Source: Osmia lignaria lignaria (Eukaryota > Arthropoda > Insecta > Hymenoptera > Megachilidae). From it: a stretch of DNA of 64,000 bases. The stretch covers positions 9,672,001-9,736,000 of the forward strand of contig NW_027478161.1 in assembly GCF_051020975.1 (NCBI RefSeq), in the 5' to 3' direction. A program made the position numbers and the translations under genes. Positions 53,526 to 63,185 of the stretch are shown here, piece after piece. The notes beneath the pieces were generated by a model that worked only from the letters and a program-made list of their open reading frames with translations, did no database searches and was not told the DNA's origin. Numbering within the stretch: the first letter of the stretch is position 1; each line of letters begins with the position of its first letter.

Positions 53526-54813
53526 TTGCAGGTTTATCTCAAGGGAAGGGGCCTGACGGACATATTTCGAGACATTTCTTCTTCTTGTTGTTCTTCTTCT
53601 GCCCAGCTAAGCTGGAAGTGGCATTTGCGGCTCGCACTAGTGCAGAGTTATCTCAAAGAAAGGGGCCACGGTGTTTCTGTATCTCTATTATGTTGGTGCG
53701 GCTTCGGCACTTTTAAATATCTTGATATATCTCGAGAACTACGCATCTGATCAAAAAATATCATAGAACATAAAAAGTAGGAAACTTAATTCTCTACAAA
53801 AAAGGTCTCTTAACATTTTGCCATAGCTCGCTTCGTTTCCGAGATATTTGCAGATTTATCTCAAGGGAAGGTACCTGACGGACATACTTCGAGATATTTC
53901 TTCTTCTTGTTGTTCTTCTTCTGCACAGCTAAGCTGGAAGTGGCATTTGCAGCTCGCAATAGTGCAGAGTTATCTCAAAGAAAGGGGCCACGGTGTTTCT
54001 GTATCTCTATTATGTTGGTGCGGCTTCGGAACTTTTAAATATCTTGATATATCTCGAGAACTACGCATCTGATCAAAAAATATCATAGAAGATAAAAAGT
54101 AGGAAACTTAATTCTCTACAAAAAAGGGCTCTTAACATTTTGCCATAGCTCGCTTCGTTTCCGAGATATTTGCAGATTTATCTCAAGGGAAGGGGCCTGA
54201 CGGACATATTTCGAGACATTTCTTCTTCTTGTTGTTCTTCTTCTGCACAGCTAAGCTGGAAGTGGCATTTGCGGCTCGCACTAGTGCAGAGTTATCTCAA
54301 AGAAAGGGGCCACGGTGTTTCTGTATCTCTATTATGTTGGTGCGGCTTCGGAACTTTTAAATATCTTGATATATCTCGAGAACTACGCATCTGATCAAAA
54401 AATATCATAGAACATAAAAAGTAGGAAACTTAATTCTCTACAAAAAAGGTCTCTTAACATTTTGCCATAGCTCTCTTCGTTTCCGAGATATTTGCAGATT
54501 TATCTCAAGGGAAGGGGCCTGACGGACATACTTCGAGATATTTCTTCTTCTTGTTGTTCTTCTTCTGCACAGCTAAGCTGGAAGTGGCATTTGCAGCTCG
54601 CAATAGTGCAGAGTTATCTCAAAGAAAGGGGCCACGGTGTTTCTGTATCTCTATTATGTTGGTGCGGCTTCGGAACTTTTAAATATCTTGATATATCTCG
54701 AGAACTACGCATCTGATCAAAAAATATCATAGAACATAAAAAGTAGGAAACTTAATTCTCTACAAAAAAGGTCTCTTAACATTTTGCCATAGCTCGCTTC
54801 GTTTCCGAGATAT
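53526..54813 (+). repeat. 1288-bp tetramer higher-order repeat, copy 1
   Basis: Four monomers alternate R and L bodies: R with GAGACATTTC and CGGCACTTTT; L with AAGGTACCTGACGG and CATACTTCG; R with GAGACATTTC preceded by AGAAGATAAAAAG and AAAGGGCTC; L with TAGCTCTCTTCG. Two private changes at the left (GCAGGTTTATC, TGCCCAGC) set this copy apart from the next two. Confidence 0.93.
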
Positions 54814-56101
54814 TTGCAGATTTATCTCAAGGGAAGGGGCCTGACGGACATATTTCGAGACATTTCTTCTTCTTGTTGTTCTTCTTCTGCACAGCTAAGC
54901 TGGAAGTGGCATTTGCGGCTCGCACTAGTGCAGAGTTATCTCAAAGAAAGGGGCCACGGTGTTTCTGTATCTCTATTATGTTGGTGCGGCTTCGGCACTT
55001 TTAAATATCTTGATATATCTCGAGAACTACGCATCTGATCAAAAAATATCATAGAACATAAAAAGTAGGAAACTTAATTCTCTACAAAAAAGGTCTCTTA
55101 ACATTTTGCCATAGCTCGCTTCGTTTCCGAGATATTTGCAGATTTATCTCAAGGGAAGGTACCTGACGGACATACTTCGAGATATTTCTTCTTCTTGTTG
55201 TTCTTCTTCTGCACAGCTAAGCTGGAAGTGGCATTTGCAGCTCGCAATAGTGCAGAGTTATCTCAAAGAAAGGGGCCACGGTGTTTCTGTATCTCTATTA
55301 TGTTGGTGCGGCTTCGGAACTTTTAAATATCTTGATATATCTCGAGAACTACGCATCTGATCAAAAAATATCATAGAAGATAAAAAGTAGGAAACTTAAT
55401 TCTCTACAAAAAAGGGCTCTTAACATTTTGCCATAGCTCGCTTCGTTTCCGAGATATTTGCAGATTTATCTCAAGGGAAGGGGCCTGACGGACATATTTC
55501 GAGACATTTCTTCTTCTTGTTGTTCTTCTTCTGCACAGCTAAGCTGGAAGTGGCATTTGCGGCTCGCACTAGTGCAGAGTTATCTCAAAGAAAGGGGCCA
55601 CGGTGTTTCTGTATCTCTATTATGTTGGTGCGGCTTCGGAACTTTTAAATATCTTGATATATCTCGAGAACTACGCATCTGATCAAAAAATATCATAGAA
55701 CATAAAAAGTAGGAAACTTAATTCTCTACAAAAAAGGTCTCTTAACATTTTGCCATAGCTCTCTTCGTTTCCGAGATATTTGCAGATTTATCTCAAGGGA
55801 AGGGGCCTGACGGACATACTTCGAGATATTTCTTCTTCTTGTTGTTCTTCTTCTGCACAGCTAAGCTGGAAGTGGCATTTGCAGCTCGCAATAGTGCAGA
55901 GTTATCTCAAAGAAAGGGGCCACGGTGTTTCTGTATCTCTATTATGTTGGTGCGGCTTCGGAACTTTTAAATATCTTGATATATCTCGAGAACTACGCAT
56001 CTGATCAAAAAATATCATAGAACATAAAAAGTAGGAAACTTAATTCTCTACAAAAAAGGTCTCTTAACATTTTGCCATAGCTCGCTTCGTTTCCGAGATA
56101 T
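54814..56101 (+). repeat. 1288-bp tetramer higher-order repeat, copy 2
   Basis: Same four-monomer order as copy 1. At every marker I compared it is indistinguishable from copy 3, which makes this one of the most homogeneous parts of the window. Confidence 0.93.
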
Positions 56102-57389
56102 TTGCAGATTTATCTCAAGGGAAGGGGCCTGACGGACATATTTCGAGACATTTCTTCTTCTTGTTGTTCTTCTTCTGCACAGCTAAGCTGGAAGTGGCAT
56201 TTGCGGCTCGCACTAGTGCAGAGTTATCTCAAAGAAAGGGGCCACGGTGTTTCTGTATCTCTATTATGTTGGTGCGGCTTCGGCACTTTTAAATATCTTG
56301 ATATATCTCGAGAACTACGCATCTGATCAAAAAATATCATAGAACATAAAAAGTAGGAAACTTAATTCTCTACAAAAAAGGTCTCTTAACATTTTGCCAT
56401 AGCTCGCTTCGTTTCCGAGATATTTGCAGATTTATCTCAAGGGAAGGTACCTGACGGACATACTTCGAGATATTTCTTCTTCTTGTTGTTCTTCTTCTGC
56501 ACAGCTAAGCTGGAAGTGGCATTTGCAGCTCGCAATAGTGCAGAGTTATCTCAAAGAAAGGGGCCACGGTGTTTCTGTATCTCTATTATGTTGGTGCGGC
56601 TTCGGAACTTTTAAATATCTTGATATATCTCGAGAACTACGCATCTGATCAAAAAATATCATAGAAGATAAAAAGTAGGAAACTTAATTCTCTACAAAAA
56701 AGGGCTCTTAACATTTTGCCATAGCTCGCTTCGTTTCCGAGATATTTGCAGATTTATCTCAAGGGAAGGGGCCTGACGGACATATTTCGAGACATTTCTT
56801 CTTCTTGTTGTTCTTCTTCTGCACAGCTAAGCTGGAAGTGGCATTTGCGGCTCGCACTAGTGCAGAGTTATCTCAAAGAAAGGGGCCACGGTGTTTCTGT
56901 ATCTCTATTATGTTGGTGCGGCTTCGGAACTTTTAAATATCTTGATATATCTCGAGAACTACGCATCTGATCAAAAAATATCATAGAACATAAAAAGTAG
57001 GAAACTTAATTCTCTACAAAAAAGGTCTCTTAACATTTTGCCATAGCTCTCTTCGTTTCCGAGATATTTGCAGATTTATCTCAAGGGAAGGGGCCTGACG
57101 GACATACTTCGAGATATTTCTTCTTCTTGTTGTTCTTCTTCTGCACAGCTAAGCTGGAAGTGGCATTTGCAGCTCGCAATAGTGCAGAGTTATCTCAAAG
57201 AAAGGGGCCACGGTGTTTCTGTATCTCTATTATGTTGGTGCGGCTTCGGAACTTTTAAATATCTTGATATATCTCGAGAACTACGCATCTGATCAAAAAA
57301 TATCATAGAACATAAAAAGTAGGAAACTTAATTCTCTACAAAAAAGGTCTCTTAACATTTTGCCATAGCTCGCTTCGTTTCCGAGATAT
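56102..57389 (+). repeat. 1288-bp tetramer higher-order repeat, copy 3
   Basis: Third copy. Identity with the unit continues about 29 bp past its end, until CTAACGG appears at about 57418, where an F-type monomer (TCAATGAAAG, GTATATCTATT) ends the block. Within the tetramer, the R-L dimer is itself duplicated and then diversified. Confidence 0.93.
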
Positions 57390-59241
57390 TTGCAGATTTA
57401 TCTCAAGGGAAGGGGCCTAACGGACATATTTCGAGATATTTCTTCTTCTTGTTGTTCTTCTTCTGCACAGCTAAACTGGAAGTGGCATTTCCAGCTCGCA
57501 ATAGTGCAGAGTTATCTCAATGAAAGGGGCCACGGTGTTTCTGTATATCTATTATGTTGGTGCGGCTTCGGAACTTTTAAATATCTTGATATATCTCGAG
57601 AACTACGCATCTGATCAAAAAATATCATGGAACATAAAAAGTAGGAAACTTAATTCTCTACAAATAAGCTCTCTTAACATTTTGCCATAGCTCGCTTGGT
57701 TTCCGAGATATTTGCAGATTTATCTCAAGGGAAGGGGCCTGACGGACATATTTCGAGATATTTCTTCTTCTTGTTGTTCTTCTTCTGCACAGCTAAGCTG
57801 GAAGTGGCATTTGCAGCTCGCAATAGTGCAGAGATATCTCAAAGAAAGGGGCCACGGTGTTTCTGTATCTCTATTATGTTGGTGCGGCTTCGGAACTTTT
57901 AAATATCTTGATATATCTCGAGAACTACGCGTCTGATCAAAAAATATCGTAGAACATAAAAAGTAGGAAACATAATTCTCTACAAAAAAGGTCTCTTAAC
58001 ATTTTGCCATAGCTCGCTTCGTTTCCGAGATATTTGCAGATTTATCTCAAGGGAAGGGGCCTGACGGACATATTTCGAGATATTTCTTCTTCTTGTTGTT
58101 CTTCTTCTGCACAGCTAAGCTGGAAGTGGCATTTGCGGCTCGCACTAGTGCAGAGTTATCTCAAAGAAAGGGGCCACGGTGTTTCTGTATCTCTATTACG
58201 TTGGTGCGGCTTCGGAACTTTTAAGTATCTTGATATATCTCGAGAACTACGCATCTGATCAAAAAATATCATAGAACATAAATAGTAGGAAACTTAATTC
58301 TCTACAACAAAGGTCTCTCAACATTTTGCCATAGCTCGCTTCGTTTCCGAGATATGTGCAGATACATCTCAAGGGAAGGGGCCTGACGGACATATTTCGA
58401 GATATTTCTTCTTCTTGTTGTTCTTCTTCTGCACAGCTAAGCTGGAAGTGGCATTTGCAGCTCGCAATAGTGCAGAGTTATCCCAAAGAAAGGGGCCACG
58501 GTGTTTCTGTATCTCTATTATGTTGGTGCGGCTTCCGAACTTTTAAATACCTTGATATATCTCGAGAACTGCGCCTCTGATCGAAAAATATCGTAGAACA
58601 TAAAAAGTAGGAAACTTAATTCTCTACAAAAAAGGTCTCTTCACATTTTGCCATAGCTCGCTTCGTTTCCGAGATATTTGCAGATATATCTCAAGGGAAG
58701 GGGCCCGACGGACATATTTCGAGATATTTCTTCTTCTTGTTGTTCTTCTTCTGCACAGCTAAGCTGGAAGTGGCATTTACAGCTCGCAATAGTGCAGAGT
58801 TATCTCAAAGAAAGGGGCCACGGTGTTTCTGTATCTCTATTATGTTGGTGCGGCTTCCGAACTTTTAAATACCTTGATATATCTCGAGAACTACGCCTCT
58901 GATCGAAAAATATCGTAGAACATAAAAAGTAGGAAACTTAATTCTCTACAAAAAAGGTCTCTTAACATTTTGCCATAGCTCGCTTCGTTTCCGAGATATT
59001 TGCAGATTTATCTCAAGGGAAGGGGCCTGACGGACATATTTCGAGATATTTCTTCTTCTTGTTGTTCTTCTTCTGCACAGCTAAACTGGAAGTGGCATTT
59101 CCAGCTCGCAATAGTGCAGAGTTATCTCAAAGAAAGGGGCCACGGTGTTTCTGTATCTCTATTATGTTGGTGCGGCTTCGGAACTTTTAAATATCTCGAT
59201 ATATCTCGAAAACTACGCTTCTGATCAAAAAATATCATACA

Positions 59242-60617
59242 ACATAAATTGTAGGAAACATAATTCTCTACAAAAAACGTCTCTTAACATTTTGCCATAG
59301 CTCGCTTCGTTTCCGAGATATTTGCAGATTCAGCTCAAAGGAACTGGCCTGACGGACATATTTCGAGATATTTCTTCTTCTTGTTGTTCTTCCTCTGCAC
59401 AGCTAAGCTGGAAGTGGCATTTGCAGCTCGCAATAGTGCAGAGTTATCTCAAAGAAAGGGGCCACGGTGTTTCTGTATCTCTATTATGTTGGTGCGGCTT
59501 CGGAACTTTTAAATATCTTGATATATCTCGAGAACTACGCATCTGATCAAAAAATATCATAGAACATAAAAAGTAGGAAACATAATTCTCTACAAAAAAG
59601 GTCTCTTAACATTTTGCCATAGCTCGCTTCCTTTCCGAGATATTTGCAGATTTATCTCAAGGGAAGGGGCCTGACGGACATATTTCGAGATATTTCTTCT
59701 TCTTGTTGTTCTTCTTCTGCACAGCTAAACTGGAAGTGGCATTTCCAGCTCGCAATAGTGCAGAGTTATCTCAAAGAAAGGGGCCACGGTGTTTCTGTAT
59801 CTCTATTATGTTGGTGCGGCTTCGGAACTTTTAAATATCTCGATATATCTCGAAAACTACGCTTCTGATCAAAAAATATCATACAACATAAATTGTAGGA
59901 AACATAATTCTCTACAAAAAACGTCTCTTAACATTTTGCCATAGCTCGCTTCGTTTCCGAGATATTTGCAGATTCAGCTCAAAGGAACTGGCCTGACGGA
60001 CATATTTCGAGATATTTCTTCTTCTTGTTGTTCTTCCTCTGCACAGCTAAGCTGGAAGTGGCATTTGCAGCTCGCAATAGTGCAGAGTTATCTCAAAGAA
60101 AGGGGCCACGGTGTTTCTGTATCTCTATTATGTTGGTGCGGCTTCGGAACTTTTAAATATCTTGATATATCTCGAGAACTACGCATCTGATCAAAAAATA
60201 TCATAGAACATAAATTGTAGGAAACATAATTCTCTACAAAAAACGTCTCTTAACATTTTGCCATAGCTCGCTTCGTTTCCGAGATATTTGCAGATTTATC
60301 TCAAGGGAAGGGTCCTGACGGACATATTTCGAGATATTTCTTCTTCTTGTTGTTCTTCTTCTGCACAGCTAAACTGGAAGTGGCATTTCCAGCTGGCAAT
60401 AGTGCAGAGTTATCCCAAAGAAAGGGGCCACGGTGTTTCTGTATCTCTATTATGTTGGTGCGGCTTCCGAACTTTTAAATACCTTGATATATCTCGAGAA
60501 CTACGCCTCTGATCGAAAAATATCGTAGAACATAAAAAGTAGGAAACTTAATTCTCTACAAAAAAGGTCTCTTCACATTTTGCCATAGCTCGCTTCGTTT
60601 CCGAGATATTTGCAGAT
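59242..60617 (+). repeat. 1.37-kb duplication, copy 1
   Basis: The order P, F, P and then an F-type monomer with AAGGGTCCTGACGG, GCTGGCAATAG, ATCCCAAAG, GGCTTCCGAAC and CTCTGATCG is repeated at 61819-63185. The offset is 2577 bp, reduced to 2568 past a 9-bp deletion in copy 2. Confidence 0.87.
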
Positions 60618-60932
60618 TTATCTCAAGGGAAGGGGCCTGACGGACATATTTCGAGATATTTCTTCTTCTTGTTTGTTCTTCTTCTGCACAGCTAAGCTGG
60701 AAGTGGCATTTGCAGCTCGCAATAGTGCAGAGTTATCTCAAAGAAAGGGGCCACGGTGTTTCTGTATCTCTATTATGTTGGTGCGGCTTCGGAACTTTTA
60801 AATATCTTGATATATCTCGAGAACTACGCATCTGATCAAAAAATATCATAGAACATAAAAAGTAGGAAACTTAATTCTCTACAAAAAAGGTCTCTTAACA
60901 TTTTGCCATAGCTCGCTTCATTTCCGATATAT
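60610..60932 (+). repeat. 323-bp monomer (1-bp gain in triplet tract)
   Basis: The tract reads CTTCTTGTTTGTTCTTC, with one extra T. The same insertion occurs in the last, partial monomer of the window (63822 onward), so it has been copied or converted at least once. Confidence 0.85.
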
Positions 60933-61255
60933 TTGCAGATTTATCTCAAGGGAAGGGGCCTAACGGACATATTTCGAGATATTTCTTCTTCTTGTTGTTC
61001 TTCTTCTGCACAGCTAAACTGGAAGTGGCATTTCCAGCTCGCAATAGTGCAGAGTTATCTCAAAGAAAGGGGCCACGGTGTTTCTGTATCTCTATTATGT
61101 TGGTGCGGCTTCGGAACTTTTAAATATCTTGATATATCTCGAGAACTACGCATCTGATCAAAAAATATCATAGAACATAAAAAGTAGGAAACTTAATTCT
61201 CTACAAATAATGTCTCTTAACATTTTGCCATAGCTCGCTTCGTTTCCGAGATATT

Positions 61256-61282
61256 TGCAGATTTATCTCAAGGGAAGGGGCC
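61256..61282 (+). repeat. Internal 27-bp direct repeat, copy 1 (shown on reference monomer)
   Basis: TGCAGATTTATCTCAAGG and the nine bases after it match the segment at 61370-61396 at 24 of 27 positions (mismatches at positions 7, 17 and 19). The pair is present at the same place in essentially every monomer. This suggests that the 322-bp unit contains an old internal duplication or was assembled from shorter related subrepeats (inference). Confidence 0.8.
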
Positions 61283-61304
61283 TGACGGACATATTTCGAG
61301 ATAT

Positions 61305-61329
61305 TTCTTCTTCTTGTTGTTCTTCTTCT
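61305..61329 (+). repeat. CTT/GTT triplet tract inside the monomer (slippage-prone)
   Basis: A pyrimidine-rich run of CTT and GTT triplets lies in every monomer body. It is the most variable length and composition site of the array: 3-bp contractions (monomers at 24876, 26484, 48055), CTT-for-GTT swaps (34853, 35819, 37107), GTT gain (17148, 20689, 21011), one-base expansion to GTTTGTTC (60610, 63822) and substitution to TCTCCCTC (47089, 50950, 51594, 52560, 53204). This is as expected for replication slippage on a microsatellite-like tract. Confidence 0.85.
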
Positions 61330-61369
61330 GCACAGCTAAGCTGGAAGTGGCATTTGCAGCTCGCAATAG

Positions 61370-61396
61370 TGCAGAGTTATCTCAAAGAAAGGGGCC
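61370..61396 (+). repeat. Internal 27-bp direct repeat, copy 2 (shown on reference monomer)
   Basis: Starts TGCAGAGTTATCTCAAAG and ends AAGGGGCC, 114 bp downstream of copy 1. Similarity fades on both sides, leaving only ACGG and TTTGCAG fragments in common, so this is not a regular subrepeat ladder. A weaker third relative, GATATATCTCGAG at 61453-61465, lies 79 bp further on. Confidence 0.8.
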
Positions 61397-61479
61397 ACGG
61401 TGTTTCTGTATCTCTATTATGTTGGTGCGGCTTCGGAACTTTTAAATATCTTGATATATCTCGAGAACTACGCGTCTGA

Positions 61480-61576
61480 TCAAAAAATATCATAGAACAT
61501 AAAAAGTAGGAAACATAATTCTCTACAAATGAGGTCTCTTAACATTTTGCCATAGCTCGCTTCGTTTCCGAGATAT
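61480..61576 (+). repeat. Monomer tail, haplotype I class (AT-rich, spaced A-tracts)
   Basis: The 97 bp after the body are A/T-rich. A-tracts (A6 after TGATC, A5 before GTAGG, AAA in GGAAAC, then A-runs after CTCTAC) are centred roughly 18, 9 and 18 bp apart, followed by TTTT about 17 bp later, approximating one or two helical turns. Such spacing can give intrinsic DNA curvature (known for phased A-tracts; not measured here). Tail I normally follows CTCGAGAAC and carries AAAAAGTAGGAAACTTAATT. In this reference copy the A6 after CTCTAC is altered. Confidence 0.7.
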
Positions 61577-61801
61577 TTGCAGATTTATCTCAAGGGAAGG
61601 GGCCTGACGGACATATTTCGAGATATTTCTTCTTCTTGTTGTTCTTCTTCTGCACAGCTAAGCTGGAAGTGGCATTTGCAGCTCGCAATAGTGCTGAGTT
61701 ATCTCAAAGAAAGGGGCCACGGTGTTTCTGTATCTCTATTATGTTGGTGCGGCTTCGGAACTTTTAAATATCTCGATATATCTCGAAAACTACGCTTCTG
61801 A

Positions 61802-61898
61802 TCAAAAAATATCATAGAACATAAATTGTAGGAAACATAATTCTCTACAAAAAACGTCTCTTAACATTTTGCCATAGCTCGCTTCGTTTCCGAGATAT
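61802..61898 (+). repeat. Monomer tail, haplotype II class
   Basis: This tail follows CTCGATATATCTCGAAAAC and GCTTC, and carries AAATTGTAGGAAACATAATT and then AAAACGTCTC. About seven substitutions, inherited together, separate it from tail I. TTGTAG and CTACAA here are exact reverse complements 13 bases apart, giving a 6-bp stem that tail I only partly retains. Tail II typically precedes P-type, G-type (GTTGTTGTTC) or some F-type monomers. Confidence 0.8.
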
Positions 61899-63185
61899 TT
61901 GCAGATTCAGCTCAAAGGAACTGGCCTGACGGACATATTTCGAGATATTTCTTCTTCTTGTTGTTCTTCCTCTGCACAGCTAAGCTGGAAGTGGCATTTG
62001 CAGCTCGCAATAGTGCAGAGTTATCTCAAAGAAAGAGGCCACGGTGTTTCTGTATCTCTATTATGTTGGTGCGGCTTCGGAACTTTTAAATATCTTGATA
62101 TATCTCGAGAACTACGCATCTGATCAAAAAATATCATAGAACATAAAAAGTAGGAAACATAATTCTCTACAAAAAAGGTCTCTTAACATTTTGCCATAGC
62201 TCGCTTCGTTTCCGAGATATTTGCAGATTTATCTCAAGGGAAGGGGCCTGACGGACATATTTCGAGATATTTCTTCTTCTTGTTGTTCTTCTTCTGCACA
62301 GCTAAACTGGAAGTGGCATTTCCAGCTCGCAATAGTGCAGAGTTATCTCAAAGAAAGGGGCCACGGTGTTTCTGTATCTCTATTATCTTGGTGCGGCTTC
62401 GGAACTTTTAAATATCTCGATATATCTCGAAAACTACGCTTCTGATCAAAAAATATCATACAACATAAATTGTAGGAAACATAATTCTCTACAAAAAACG
62501 TCTCTTAACATTTTGCCATAGCTCGCTTCGTTTCCGAGATATTTGCAGATTCAGCTCAAAGGAACTGGCCTGACGGACATATTTCGAGATATTTCTTCTT
62601 CTTGTTGTTCTTCCTCTGCACAGCTAAGCTGGAAGTGGCATTTGCAGCTCGCAATAGTGCAGAGTTATCTCAAAGAAAGGGGCCACGGTGTTTCTGTATC
62701 TCTATTATGTTGGTGCGGCTTCGGAACTTTTAAATATCTTGATATATCTCGAGAACTACGCATCTGATCAAAAAATATCATAGAACATAAATTGTAGGAA
62801 ACATAATTCTCTACAAAAAACGTCTCTTAACATTTTGCCATAGCTCGCTTCGTTTCCGAGATATTTGCAGATTTATCTCAAGGGAAGGGACATATTTCGA
62901 GATATTTCTTCTTCTTGTTGTTCTTCTTCTGCACAGCTAAACTGGAAGTGGCATTTCCAGCTGGCAATAGTGCAGAGTTATCCCAAAGAAAGGGGCCACG
63001 GTGTTTCTGTATCTCTATTATGTTGGTGCGGCTTCCGAACTTTTAAATACCTTGATATATCTCGAGAACTACGCCTCTGATCGAAAAATATCGTAGAACA
63101 TAAAAAGTAGGAAACTTAATTCTCTACAAAAAAGGTCTCTTCACATTTTGCCATAGCTCGCTTCGTTTCCGAGATATTTGCAGAT
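61819..63185 (+). repeat. 1.37-kb duplication, copy 2
   Basis: Differs from copy 1 by GAAAGAGGCC near 62036, ATTATCTTGG near 62386, and a 9-bp deletion in its last monomer. The shared private variants listed for copy 1 establish common descent. Confidence 0.87.
62865..63177 (+). repeat. 313-bp monomer (9-bp deletion), shortest in window
   Basis: The left end reads AAGGGAAGGGACATATTTCG, where the duplicate at 60288 has AAGGGAAGGGTCCTGACGG followed by ACATATTTCG. The missing nine bases (TCCTGACGG or an equivalent register) end in GG, like the sequence before them, so slippage or microhomology deletion explains it. Confidence 0.9.

Larger units (their letters stand above)
61255..61576 (+). repeat. 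Reference monomer (near-consensus, 322 bp)
   Basis: This copy is used here to describe the unit. In order it holds: the first copy of a 27-bp internal repeat (61256-61282); CGAGATAT (61297-61304); a CTT/GTT tract (61305-61329); an L-type body segment; the second copy of the 27-bp repeat (61370-61396); GCTTCGG and TTTTAAATAT; an inverted ATATCTCG (61456-61463); TGATCA followed by an A6 tract; spaced A-tracts; the GTAGG...CTAC imperfect palindrome; TTTTGCCATAGCTCGCTTCG; and CGAGATAT again at the end. It differs from the commonest form at GCGTC (usually GCATC) and near the end of the tail (ACAAATGAGG in place of ACAAAAAAGG). Confidence 0.95.

Noticed and set aside
61429..61445. Pol III B-box-like GCTTCGGAAC (tRNA-derived SINE origin)
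   Set aside because: It lacks the GGTTCGA core, and no A-box was found at suitable spacing upstream.
61559..61576. CENP-B box in CGCTTCGTTTCCGAGATA
   Set aside because: It shares TTCG with the box core, but the required A and CGGG positions are not met (TTCGTTTCCGAG). I cannot claim a CENP-B site.
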